Source: a virus. From it: DNA of 52,224 nucleotides. The stretch covers positions 1 through 52,224 of IMG/VR virus record IMGVR_UViG_3300025674_000061. One strand, given 5' to 3'. The notes under the pieces are model-generated. The model ran no database searches, had not been told where the DNA came from, and saw nothing but the letters and a program-made list of their open reading frames with translations. Positions 27,294-36,357 of this stretch are shown piece by piece. The translations under genes were made by a program, and so were the position numbers. The number at the start of each line of letters is the position of its first letter. Within the stretch, counting starts at the first letter, position 1.

Positions 27294-30182
27294 ATGGCTA
27301 GACAGGGAATTTTCACTGGATTTACGCCGAATGATGGTCTGGGAGATTCCCTCGCATCAGGTGCTGTAAAAGTAAACGCCAACTTCCAAGAGATTTATGA
27401 TGCTTTTGGTGATGGAAATAACCTGTCTCCAGGAGCAGGTGCTGGCGGTACATGGTCAAAGGCAAATACATACGGAATTAGTACAAGTAAGTACGTAGGC
27501 ATTGGAACTGACTTGCCTACATCTCAACTACATGTTGTTGGCAACTCACTCCTACAAGGTATCACCACTGGTACATTTGTTGGTGATGGATCTGGACTAA
27601 CAGGCGTTACTGCAACTGGAGATGGCGTTATCTTAAAAGATAACGGAGTACAAAGAGGTGTAGCTCAAACTCTAAACTTCGGTGACAGATTAAACGTCAG
27701 TAACGTCTTCCAGGGTGACGTAGATATTACTGTTGCAGATTACGTTTCATATGCAACTAATGCAGGATTCGCAACCTATGCACCAGTCGCTGGTATTGCA
27801 ACACTCGCAGACAATGCGACAACCGCAGGTGTAGCAACATATGCACCTCTGGCAGGTATCGCAACGTTTGCAACAACCGCAGGAATCGTAACCTATGCAG
27901 GTGCGTCTGGTGTCGCAACTAATGCAGGTGTTGCTGAGTACGCAAAACTGGCAGGTGTATCTACTTATGCAGTAACAGCTGGAGTTTCTACACTAGCTGG
28001 TTATGCAACTTCTACTGGAATTTCTACAGTAGCAAGAAACTTGACTGGTAATCCATCTATTACCATCGAGAACATCAATTCCATCACTGGTATTGTTACG
28101 GTTCCTGGTCAAGGCAGTAAGATGCGCTTTGACTTCGACTCCGTTGCCGACCTACCCCCTGCAGTGCAGTGGAGAGGTATGTTCGCTTATGCAAATAACA
28201 CCAAGTCACCATACGTATCTTTTGGAACAACCAACGGTGGATACCAGGGGTGGAGAAGACTCCTAGCCGAAGACATCTACGGTAACTATGAGACTACAGG
28301 TGTTATTACTGCAACTAGATTTGCTGGTGATGCATCTGGATTGTATAACCTACCATCAACCGATGCGATCTGGAGATCCAATCCAACTGGTATCGTTACG
28401 GCATCGAACGTAGGTATCGGAACAACAAATGCAGAAGAGAAGTTAGTTGTACTAGGAAACTTCCTACTCAAAGGAAGAATCGTTGGTGCTGCAACCACTA
28501 ACATTCTACCTTTCCTCTATGCAACGTATGCAGATCTACCAAGTGCATCCGATTATCACGGTGCATTCGCTCATGTCCATGAGACAGGTAAGGCATATTA
28601 TGCACACAGTAATGCATGGGTAGAACTAGTCAACGTAAGTGCAGGTGGTACTGTAGGTACAGGAACCGAAACTTACAACGTTGGACACTTCCAGGCAGAC
28701 CAAGCAAATATCCTAGGTGTTGTAACTGCAACCAATTTTGTTGGTGACGGTTCTGGTTTAACTGGAATCACCGCTTCTGGAACTGGTATTGAAATCAAGG
28801 ATGAGGGTAGTGTAGTTGGTACTGCAGGAACCATCAACTTCGTTGGCAGTGCAGTCACAACCACATTCGGTTCAGGAATCGCAACCGTAACCATCAGTGG
28901 ATCTGGAGGTGGTGCTGGTGTACTGAACGATCTGACTGATGTTGTTACCAGTGGAGTCCAACTCAATAACTATCTGAGATATAATGGATCTGTATGGACT
29001 CCAGTTGCAGGTATCAGCACACAGAATGCTGATAATGTAACACTAAACTTCGGTACGTCAGACGATCTCAGACTATATCATGACGGAACTAATAGTTGGA
29101 TCACAGATTCTGGATCTGGTTCTCTATTCCTAGATGGAAGTGATGTTTTCCTTCAGAATGGAGGATCCACAAAACTCCAAGTAACCAATGGCGGACTGAA
29201 CGTAACTGGTATTGTTACTGCTACTGGATTCTCTGGTGACTTCTACGTCACTGAGTCTGTAGATGACGATCAGAACTATAACCTAATGATGTTGAACACC
29301 ACTGCGGGTGGTGATGCATACAGGGGAACCATGGTTGATGCTGGAGGCATCACCTTCAATCCAAATGACAATACACTTAGGTTGAGTGGTTCTATTACTA
29401 TCCAGGGTGTATCTGGTCAGATCGATTGTACAAATGTTAATGCAACAGGAATCATCACTGCAAATACTTTCTATGGAGATGGTTCCAATTTAACAGGCGT
29501 TAGTGGTGGTGGCATCGGTACAGACGGAAGTGTAAATACCACTGGTATTATTACCGCTTCTTCTTTTGTTGGCGATGGTTCTGGTCTGACTGGTGTTGTT
29601 GGTTCTGGATCTGGTGTCATCATTCAAGATTCTGGATCTCCAGTTGGTACTGCAGGAACAATTAACTTTGGTACAAACCTCACGGTATCTGCAGTTTCTG
29701 CTGGTGTAGTTACTGTAACTGCAAGTGGAGGGAGTGTTGGTAGTGGTGGAACATGGGGAGTTTCAGTCACAGGTATTCATACCAATAAGAGTGTTGGTAT
29801 TGGAACAGATATTATAGCCGGCACACAATCCCTACAAATTAGAAACACAGTATTTGAAAGTCACGGAGTTGCGTCTTCTTCCTTTACCGCTTCTGCTGGA
29901 ACACCACAAGAAATTGATGTGTTTGTCGATGACTTTATGACTGCAGAATATACCATACATATTATTAATGGCAATAATTACCAGGCACAAAAAGCACTGG
30001 TAATGCACACGGGAGCAGGAACAACTGCATACGTATCTGAATATGGTGTCATGTTTGAACCCAATAGAATTGCTGATGTATCAGTAGCACTAGCTGCTGG
30101 TCAGATTCAAGTAAGTCTAGTTCCTCTATCTGGAATATCTGGCGTAACAACATATAGATTCACTTCACAAAAAATGCTTTGA
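27294..30182 (+). CDS. Fibre-like repetitive virion protein (copy A)
   Basis: The 962-residue protein starts with a module shared with the protein at 40313-43597 (NDGLGDSLASGAVKVNANF, EIYDAFGDG). It has at least four copies of a beta-repeat of the type GxxTAxxFxGDGSGLTGV, followed by TGxGVxIxDxG and GTAxTINFG. Residues 152-245 are a tandem Ala/Gly/Thr repeat (units like YAPVAGIAT). The C-terminal 120 residues lack repeats and may be the receptor-binding tip. Such proteins are abundant among cyanophage tail or whisker structural genes. It opens the plus-strand module. Confidence 0.78.
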   Translation: MARQGIFTGFTPNDGLGDSLASGAVKVNANFQEIYDAFGDGNNLSPGAGAGGTWSKANTYGISTSKYVGIGTDLPTSQLHVVGNSLLQGITTGTFVGDGSGLTGVTATGDGVILKDNGVQRGVAQTLNFGDRLNVSNVFQGDVDITVADYVSYATNAGFATYAPVAGIATLADNATTAGVATYAPLAGIATFATTAGIVTYAGASGVATNAGVAEYAKLAGVSTYAVTAGVSTLAGYATSTGISTVARNLTGNPSITIENINSITGIVTVPGQGSKMRFDFDSVADLPPAVQWRGMFAYANNTKSPYVSFGTTNGGYQGWRRLLAEDIYGNYETTGVITATRFAGDASGLYNLPSTDAIWRSNPTGIVTASNVGIGTTNAEEKLVVLGNFLLKGRIVGAATTNILPFLYATYADLPSASDYHGAFAHVHETGKAYYAHSNAWVELVNVSAGGTVGTGTETYNVGHFQADQANILGVVTATNFVGDGSGLTGITASGTGIEIKDEGSVVGTAGTINFVGSAVTTTFGSGIATVTISGSGGGAGVLNDLTDVVTSGVQLNNYLRYNGSVWTPVAGISTQNADNVTLNFGTSDDLRLYHDGTNSWITDSGSGSLFLDGSDVFLQNGGSTKLQVTNGGLNVTGIVTATGFSGDFYVTESVDDDQNYNLMMLNTTAGGDAYRGTMVDAGGITFNPNDNTLRLSGSITIQGVSGQIDCTNVNATGIITANTFYGDGSNLTGVSGGGIGTDGSVNTTGIITASSFVGDGSGLTGVVGSGSGVIIQDSGSPVGTAGTINFGTNLTVSAVSAGVVTVTASGGSVGSGGTWGVSVTGIHTNKSVGIGTDIIAGTQSLQIRNTVFESHGVASSSFTASAGTPQEIDVFVDDFMTAEYTIHIINGNNYQAQKALVMHTGAGTTAYVSEYGVMFEPNRIADVSVALAAGQIQVSLVPLSGISGVTTYRFTSQKML
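27747..28028 (+). repeat. Tandem repeat coding for AGxATYA units
   Basis: About ten short degenerate units (for example YAPVAGIAT, FATTAGIVT, YAGASGVAT) encode residues 152-245 of the fibre-like protein. Units of eight to twelve codons suggest slipped-strand variation and a fibrous beta or coiled shaft. Confidence 0.7.
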
Positions 30183-30195
30183 TGGGGAATAACTA

Positions 30196-33100
30196 ATGTT
30201 TTCTACAGAAACAAATTACGAAGAATGGATTCAAGAGAGAAGAATTTCTTTTGAATCTTACAAGGATGAACTACCCAAAGTTCCAACAGAACCAGAGGCA
30301 AAGAAAGAGTATGTAGTTCTGTGTACTTCTAAGGAAGATTGGGAACACGTCCATGAAATTTTGATGCAGGACGGCACTCTAGAAGATAATATTCCAACCA
30401 GACACGTAGATTGCACTAGTGAATGTAACCACAGTGATGTGAGAGGAATATATCTTTTAGACGATGATGAAGTTGCTCAACTGAAAAACCACCCAAAAGT
30501 ATTGGGAGTAAATATCAATCACGGTTCTTATCCAGGATCTTTCATGGATAACCCAGATGATCTAACCTGTGAATTCAGTACACCATTAACAAAGACTAAC
30601 AGATATCCAAGTAATGTTTGGTGTCAAGGTAGCATTAATAGAAATTTTTATCTGAACTTTACACCAGGAGCAGATCTCAAAAATAGAGGATCGAGTCAAA
30701 TAATTAGACACATGCAAAGGGAAAGTCCCTTTGTAAGTCTATGGTGGTCAAACCCAGACAACCTAAGTGGAATTGCCGCAACACCAGGAGCATATGTCCA
30801 ACTAGGCAATAGACTGCCACAATATGGAACTGGTAAGGATGTTGATGTAATTGTATGTGACCAGGACATGTGGTTTGGCCACATTGAATTCCAAAATACT
30901 TTAGGTATCAGTACACTTACTTCTGCTGATGTTCCATCAAATTATGTTGGTGGCAATGCATTATCCAATCGTGGCATATCACCGAATTCTGGTACTTGCG
31001 ATCTATTAGATCTAACTTTAGATGCACCAATGTATCTCGATCCAGACTTCTTTAATGCTCGACTTGATGTATACTGGAATGGTCCAGTTGGTAATGTTGT
31101 TGGTGATGGTAGTGATTTCTTCAAGCGTGAAGTTACAACTAACGGTGTAAGGATTATGGGTGCAGGCACTGTTGGTGGACAAACAGCAGTACCAGATGCT
31201 TGGTTAGAAAAAGTTGGTCGTATGTTTGAACTGTTTACAAATCCATCAGGTCCAGCTGGTGTTGCAACAGTAGGCATTAATACAACATTCCAAAAAGGGT
31301 TGATTAACACACTGAGTGGTGAAACAGGAACTTATCACGCAGGCTTACCGACTATACAAAGAGTAGCAAGAGGTGCAGGAGCAGATTACACTCCAAACTT
31401 CTTAACTGACGAAGGCGTTGTATTTTGGAACCTAACTAACCTGTTTGACACTCACGTGCAAAATGACATGGTGTGGTACTTGAACTCAACTGGTAGTGGA
31501 TACGGCGACGGCGACCTAGACGCACAAGAAGTTATTGAACACGTATTCCACACACTTCATATGCACGGGTTACCTGCAGATGATATAAAACTATATCCAT
31601 ATATAAGTTCCGATTGGAACACTGGTGATTTGTATGCCGCAATGGAAGAAGCATATGATGCAGGCAAATGGGATCCATCAGGTTATCAAAGTCCATCAAA
31701 TGCTTGGAAAACAGATGCAGATGCATTTGAAGTAGCCGCAAAAGAATACTTATACTTACTAAACTTCTGCATGTTTGAATACACAGAACTTTGGGAAGGT
31801 GGAAGTCTTGCTCCAGAATGGACAGACGACATGCGTACCCAACTGGGTATTCAAGCAAATAATCCATTGGGGTATGCATTCTTTAACACATGGATGGCTC
31901 CAATTATCACTAAGCCTTCACTTACTACTATTAGGAGCATATTCCAAGACGGCAACACACCAGACCAAGACGATCCAACTCTAGCAGGAGCATCAGGATA
32001 TGTTGTGGATAATAATGGTAGAACGGAGACACGATGGGATGGAACTACCGTTCCTACAGATGTAGCAGCAAGAAACTGGTGGAGAAACAACAGTACAACT
32101 TATAGATCTCCCAAATATGTATCCGTAGGTATAGGATCAGGTACGGCAGTTCCAGGATCAGCACAAGACTTTGGTGCAATTCTAGTTAATAATGGGTACA
32201 GTAGACAAGTGTGCAATGGAAATCACACTACATATCAAACAGGAACTGGTTACCATGCAACTCCATGTGCTTCTCAAGCATATGGCAGACAATATGGTTG
32301 GGCATATAATTCAAACAAATGGTTCTTGAATCACTATGGAACTAACAACAGTGGATGGGAAGTTGGATTTGACCAACAGAAAGTGTTCCACCAATGCAAA
32401 CCAATAAATCCAGCATATGGCACACAAGATCCAACAATTTCCTCTAACAGTTGGGGACATAGACTTACTCCAGACTCTACTGGATGGATTTCTCATAGAA
32501 ATAATGTAACTGGTGATGGTACGGGTCAGGCAAAACTAGATGGATCCGATATGGTTCAATATAATAGTAAACCAAACTGTTTAGTTGCATATAATAATAC
32601 CGATATGGGAATTGCATATGCTACAGACAATAGTGTAATTCAAGCAGGAAAAGAACTAGTTGATTCTGGTGTTATCTATTGTTATGCTGCAGGAAACCAC
32701 GACCAAAAACAAGTTAGAGGAGATCATCCAGATTTCAACAACTACTACAGTGATCAAAATGAAGATATAGAATCTGCTAGAAGAAATGCCTTGTACAGCA
32801 GTATGTTTGGAACTCAATATTATACTTTCTACAATAGACCTGGGTTCCCAGGACATATTGGAGAGAGAACTGATGATAATGGAGTATCTTACTATAAGAC
32901 AATTGCTGTAGGTGCTCTTGATGAAACTGGTGTGACCTCTGGTGTAGGAACTTACTATAGAGAAGCCAAAACATTCTATACTAATACTGGCAATGCAGTT
33001 GATTGTTGGACCTTATGTGATAATAGTCTTTCTGCATGTGATGATAATACTGGTACTAGATACAATCGATATGATGCTTTCTACACTCTTGGTGGTATAC

Positions 33101-33474
33101 AGTCTGTCGAATCTGAAGATAGATTATTCAATGGAACCAGTTCCGCAACTCCTATTGCCGTTGGTCTCATTGCAACCAAGTTAGAATATAATAGACATTG
33201 GACTTGGGCAGATGTTAAGGGTTGGTTCAACACTCTGGGTTCTTTTGAGAGTATTAGAGACGCCGCTGGGACACTCGCAGTTTATACTGGAACTGAAGGT
33301 GGTAGTAATATAAATGACACTAATTACTTAGATTCTTATAACCTACAGGGATCTGATGCTCCTTTATTATGGGACGCTCCAACAGGAAATGAACCCAATA
33401 TATCTAAACTAATAGAAGGTGGATCTGATCCGATTTCCTTTACTGGCAATATAACAATTAAGATCGTAGAATAA
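30196..33474 (+). CDS. Giant subtilisin-like protease (S8) with a large insertion
   Basis: The 1092-residue protein carries all S8 subtilase sites: Asp222 (VDVIVCDQD), His687 (GTGYHATPC), oxyanion Asn834 (YAAGN) and Ser982 (NGTSSATP). Residues 37-110 (EYVVLCTSKEDWEHVHEIL and VAQLKNHPKVLGVNIN) resemble an I9-type propeptide, so it may be a zymogen. Between Asp and His lies about 465 residues instead of the usual 30-50; the insert includes EVIEHVFHTLHMHGLP and WNTGDLYAAMEEAYDAG of unknown role. No signal peptide is seen. It is preceded by a GGGGAA ribosome binding site and sits between virion-type genes. Confidence 0.85.
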   Translation: MFSTETNYEEWIQERRISFESYKDELPKVPTEPEAKKEYVVLCTSKEDWEHVHEILMQDGTLEDNIPTRHVDCTSECNHSDVRGIYLLDDDEVAQLKNHPKVLGVNINHGSYPGSFMDNPDDLTCEFSTPLTKTNRYPSNVWCQGSINRNFYLNFTPGADLKNRGSSQIIRHMQRESPFVSLWWSNPDNLSGIAATPGAYVQLGNRLPQYGTGKDVDVIVCDQDMWFGHIEFQNTLGISTLTSADVPSNYVGGNALSNRGISPNSGTCDLLDLTLDAPMYLDPDFFNARLDVYWNGPVGNVVGDGSDFFKREVTTNGVRIMGAGTVGGQTAVPDAWLEKVGRMFELFTNPSGPAGVATVGINTTFQKGLINTLSGETGTYHAGLPTIQRVARGAGADYTPNFLTDEGVVFWNLTNLFDTHVQNDMVWYLNSTGSGYGDGDLDAQEVIEHVFHTLHMHGLPADDIKLYPYISSDWNTGDLYAAMEEAYDAGKWDPSGYQSPSNAWKTDADAFEVAAKEYLYLLNFCMFEYTELWEGGSLAPEWTDDMRTQLGIQANNPLGYAFFNTWMAPIITKPSLTTIRSIFQDGNTPDQDDPTLAGASGYVVDNNGRTETRWDGTTVPTDVAARNWWRNNSTTYRSPKYVSVGIGSGTAVPGSAQDFGAILVNNGYSRQVCNGNHTTYQTGTGYHATPCASQAYGRQYGWAYNSNKWFLNHYGTNNSGWEVGFDQQKVFHQCKPINPAYGTQDPTISSNSWGHRLTPDSTGWISHRNNVTGDGTGQAKLDGSDMVQYNSKPNCLVAYNNTDMGIAYATDNSVIQAGKELVDSGVIYCYAAGNHDQKQVRGDHPDFNNYYSDQNEDIESARRNALYSSMFGTQYYTFYNRPGFPGHIGERTDDNGVSYYKTIAVGALDETGVTSGVGTYYREAKTFYTNTGNAVDCWTLCDNSLSACDDNTGTRYNRYDAFYTLGGIQSVESEDRLFNGTSSATPIAVGLIATKLEYNRHWTWADVKGWFNTLGSFESIRDAAGTLAVYTGTEGGSNINDTNYLDSYNLQGSDAPLLWDAPTGNEPNISKLIEGGSDPISFTGNITIKIVE

Positions 33475-33477
33475 ATA
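33470..33477 (+). promoter_or_regulatory. T4-type late promoter box
   Basis: AATAAATA overlapping the end of the protease gene, 18 bases before the ATG at 33495. The spacing to the start is short, leaving a leader of about ten bases. Confidence 0.42.
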
Positions 33478-33494
33478 GTTAAAAAATAGGAACC

Positions 33495-34100
33495 ATGGCA
33501 GATAAACCATTTGGTGTAAGACAACTGAATATAGTTGGTGCAGCAGGTACACCTACGATTGAAAGTGCAGCAGCACTAAGAATTGGTGGACAACAGGTTG
33601 CAATCACCACTAATACTTCTGTTGCTGGTGTCGTAACTGCAGCATCATTTTATGGTGACGGATCAAATCTGTCTGGAGTTGCGGTTCCAGCAAACCTAAC
33701 TGCAACTACTTTAGATGTATCTGGTATTTGTACGGCTGGTAGTTTTGTTACGGACCTGATCTCAGGTGATGGAACCAGTAGAGGATTTGCAACTAGATAT
33801 TACATCACTGCAGATGGTTCTACCAGTTATCGTTTTGCTGGTCCTGGTATGCCAAACACTGTGGCAAATCCAACTCTCTATCTAATGAGAGGATTTACAT
33901 ATATCTTTGAAAACTCCACTGGTAGTTCTCACCCATTCCGTATCCAATTCACAGGAACAACAACTGGCGTTGGAACATACGTTAGTGGATCCAATCAAGG
34001 GATTCAGGTATTCACAATCCCCCATGATGCACCAGCAAATTATCAATATCAATGTACCATTCATGGTGGTATGATAGGTTCATTCGTAATCCCTAATTAA
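33495..34100 (+). CDS. Virion-type protein with C-terminal blue-copper-like domain
   Basis: The first half shares the fibre repeat (VVTAASFYGDGSNLSGV). The second half (about 100-201) is a cupredoxin-type domain: NPTLYLMRGFTYIFENSTGS, SHPFRIQF with a His ligand, VFTIPHDAPANYQYQCTIHG and GMIGSFVIP. The Cys-x-x-His-x-x-Met arrangement matches the type 1 copper site of plastocyanin-like proteins. The 201-residue product starts with AGGAACC upstream of its ATG. Copper binding is inferred. A role in folding or stabilising the tip of a fibre is equally possible. Confidence 0.75.
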   Translation: MADKPFGVRQLNIVGAAGTPTIESAAALRIGGQQVAITTNTSVAGVVTAASFYGDGSNLSGVAVPANLTATTLDVSGICTAGSFVTDLISGDGTSRGFATRYYITADGSTSYRFAGPGMPNTVANPTLYLMRGFTYIFENSTGSSHPFRIQFTGTTTGVGTYVSGSNQGIQVFTIPHDAPANYQYQCTIHGGMIGSFVIPN

Positions 34101-34101
34101 T

Positions 34102-34698
34102 ATGTCACCACTAGCATTTGGGATCGGAAAGTCCAGAGGAACTTTATTCGATCCAGCAGTATTTTACTGTAACTATCTTGTATTCAATCACAACTGGACT
34201 GACGGTAAAGACTTAGATCTTATTGCCAGTTTTTTATATCCAAATATCGATGGAGCATGTGGTTCCAGACAAGGAAACGAAATCACAAACGCTGAAGGAA
34301 CCGTCGTTTATATGAAGTGGGGTGGAGACAACACCGAAGATACTGTTGGATATGAATCTATTTACATTGATGTTCCCGCTATCAAACAAATTCCTGGGTT
34401 CGCTGGTGATGAAATTGAACTAGATTTAAGAGCTATTTGGTATTCTGAGGTGGGACAAGACCCAGTGATTGTTACCGCTGATGGATATCAAGACGGAAAT
34501 ATGTTACTGGAATCGGAAACTCCTAATGTTCCTGGTTATGGATTTCTAAATCCAACGTCAACAAGATCTTATATTGGATATAAAGAAACTAACGGAAAAC
34601 AACTTCAGTCTACCAATAGAGAAGACTCTGGACAAAGATTAACAAGAGCTAAAATTAATCTAAACAGTTACTCATTGACTTTTGTTGAGGATGATTAA
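34102..34698 (+). CDS. Virion-type hypothetical protein
   Basis: The 198-residue product starts at the ATG at 34102, one base after the previous stop. It reads as a beta-rich protein (AVFYCNYLVFNHNWTDGKDL, FAGDEIELDLRAIWYSEVG, SYSLTFVEDD). I recognise no domain. The position between the cupredoxin-type and exported genes suggests a structural role. Confidence 0.65.
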   Translation: MSPLAFGIGKSRGTLFDPAVFYCNYLVFNHNWTDGKDLDLIASFLYPNIDGACGSRQGNEITNAEGTVVYMKWGGDNTEDTVGYESIYIDVPAIKQIPGFAGDEIELDLRAIWYSEVGQDPVIVTADGYQDGNMLLESETPNVPGYGFLNPTSTRSYIGYKETNGKQLQSTNREDSGQRLTRAKINLNSYSLTFVEDD

Positions 34699-34721
34699 TA
34701 CTAAATAATTTTGACGTAGAT

Positions 34722-35189
34722 ATGGCTCAAATGAAAAGTGCAATCGCCACTTTTGCTATGATTCTGATGACCGCAAGTGCAGCTAATGCAGGCGGACTTG
34801 TTACTAAACATGCTTCTAGCGTTCAACTAACTGTTGATGCTGCACGGTCTACTGCGGTAAGAATCGGTGGTAGTTATTCTGCTTCTGGTTCTAACATCAC
34901 GGCAGGCACGATGGGTGGTGTTTCCACTGGTGCTGGCACATACACTGTCACCACATCTGGACAAGATTGGTCGTTGACTGAATCGTATAACGCAGCAGAT
35001 AGTGTTCCTGCCTCTGCTGTTAGCACAGGTGATGTTCCTAACTTCGGTAACCTTACCTCTTATGCTGCTGGTTCTGCTGGCACACTCGCAGGTACGATTG
35101 ACAGAACTCATGCTATCACGCTGACTGCTGGTGGTGCTGGTTCATCTGCAACAGGACAGTTCGTTACTGAGATCACTGTTATCGACTGA
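34722..35189 (+). CDS. Exported Ser/Thr/Gly-rich protein
   Basis: The product (155 residues) has a signal peptide (KSAIATFAMILMTASAANAG) and a mature chain of Ser/Thr/Gly/Ala-rich beta-like repeats (GGSYSASGSNITAGTMGG, GAGTYTVTTSGQDWSLTESY). It is the first of three consecutive genes with signal sequences. A weak late box (CTAAATAA) lies upstream at about 34703. Role unknown; the exported cluster could modify the envelope or matrix. Confidence 0.62.
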   Translation: MAQMKSAIATFAMILMTASAANAGGLVTKHASSVQLTVDAARSTAVRIGGSYSASGSNITAGTMGGVSTGAGTYTVTTSGQDWSLTESYNAADSVPASAVSTGDVPNFGNLTSYAAGSAGTLAGTIDRTHAITLTAGGAGSSATGQFVTEITVID

Positions 35190-35200
35190 GACTATATACT

Positions 35201-35635
35201 ATGAATAGATTATTAGAAGCAATCGGTCTCGGATTGGTTCTTGGTGCCTTACATGGGGCTGCTCAGGCAGTCCCCGTGGTCCCTAACTTCACACAAGGCT
35301 CCATGACCAGTCACACTGAGACGACACAAAAAATTACAGAGACCATTAATTCAATGGACTATAACACAGGGTATCAATACTCTGTGACAGGGAGTGGAAT
35401 TACAGCATCAGGTTCACTGCAACCAGGAACAGGTGCTAACAATGTAACTATAGACGGTGTGACATCATCATGGACAGGTATCAACAGCAGACCAAACTTC
35501 ACACAGACGACACCAGGAGCAGCGTTTCAGTTCACAGAAACCTACTCAGGTCCTGGTTTAAGCAACCACACAATTATTCAAAGGACCACAGAGGTCACAA
35601 GTATCACAGATACTACAAGTATCTTCTCGCAATAA
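35201..35635 (+). CDS. Exported Thr-rich protein
   Basis: The 144-residue product has a signal sequence (MNRLLEAIGLGLVLGALHGA, then AQA cleavage) and a mature Thr/Gly/Ser-rich beta chain (PVVPNFTQGSMTSHTETTQK). I recognise no family. It overlaps the next gene by 166 bases if that gene's start is placed at 35470. Confidence 0.62.
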   Translation: MNRLLEAIGLGLVLGALHGAAQAVPVVPNFTQGSMTSHTETTQKITETINSMDYNTGYQYSVTGSGITASGSLQPGTGANNVTIDGVTSSWTGINSRPNFTQTTPGAAFQFTETYSGPGLSNHTIIQRTTEVTSITDTTSIFSQ

Positions 35636-36357
35636 TCCTCAGTGGATTCCTTCCTACAAAAGCACTGGCTGAAGTTGGCGGTGTTTCTGCTACTGCGGCT
35701 CCTGTCGCCAATAGTTCTGGCAGTGTTACTAACCAGGCCATCCAAGTTCTCCAAGGACCCTACATTACCAACACATATGGAAACGGAATCCAGTGTCAAG
35801 GTCCTACTAGAAACTTTACCCCATATGTAACTGGTAGTGCATCCGCTACCAGACCATATGAACCATATTATTATGATCCTGTCTATGACATGAGGGACAT
35901 AGATGAGGACGGCGCACCAGATAATCCTGGCTCTGTTTTATATCGTGTTCCCATAAGAACTGGACAGAAAGATAACTACAACCTAGGTGTTGGTTTCTCA
36001 ATCACATGGTCTGAACCATTAGATAAGAAACTACAACAACAATGTAAGGAAGCAGCACAAGCTAACATTGATCTGATGAATCAAACAACTGCTAACAAGA
36101 GATTAGATTTTGAGATCGCTAGATTAAAAAATTGTGGCGAATTGATGAAGCAAGGTATTCAATTCCACCCTCGCTCACCTTATTATAAAGTGTGTGCTGA
36201 TGTGGTTGTGAATAATCCTCCAGGACATACTCACCCACACTATCACACTATCCCTTCCGTTTCTTCTTCCTCGGGAACACAGAACGCAACTCCCGAACAG
36301 CGTGGTTCATCTGACGCTGCTCTGCTCGGCGCTCCCCTGACGACAGGACGGGAATAG
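35470..36357 (+). CDS. Exported protein (start uncertain)
   Basis: The frame runs from an ATG at 35470 to 36357 (295 residues) but its first 55 codons overlap the previous gene in another frame. A signal sequence (YKYLLAIILSGFLPTKALA, cleavage near residue 67) begins at about residue 49, and no ATG, GTG or TTG lies just before it. The mature part includes GGVSATAAPVANSSGSVTNQ, a Tyr/Pro-rich region, YNLGVGFSITWSEPLDKKL and a His-rich GHTHPHYH. The real start may be an alternative codon near 35600. Its end overlaps the convergent gene at 36248. Confidence 0.55.
   Translation: MDRYQQQTKLHTDDTRSSVSVHRNLLRSWFKQPHNYSKDHRGHKYHRYYKYLLAIILSGFLPTKALAEVGGVSATAAPVANSSGSVTNQAIQVLQGPYITNTYGNGIQCQGPTRNFTPYVTGSASATRPYEPYYYDPVYDMRDIDEDGAPDNPGSVLYRVPIRTGQKDNYNLGVGFSITWSEPLDKKLQQQCKEAAQANIDLMNQTTANKRLDFEIARLKNCGELMKQGIQFHPRSPYYKVCADVVVNNPPGHTHPHYHTIPSVSSSSGTQNATPEQRGSSDAALLGAPLTTGRE

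Noticed and set aside
27747-28028. CRISPR-like array
   Set aside because: The repeats are short, degenerate and in frame; they encode a protein shaft with no spacers.
31532-31879. Long minus-strand frames inside the subtilase gene
   Set aside because: They are antisense shadows of a continuous 1092-codon gene.
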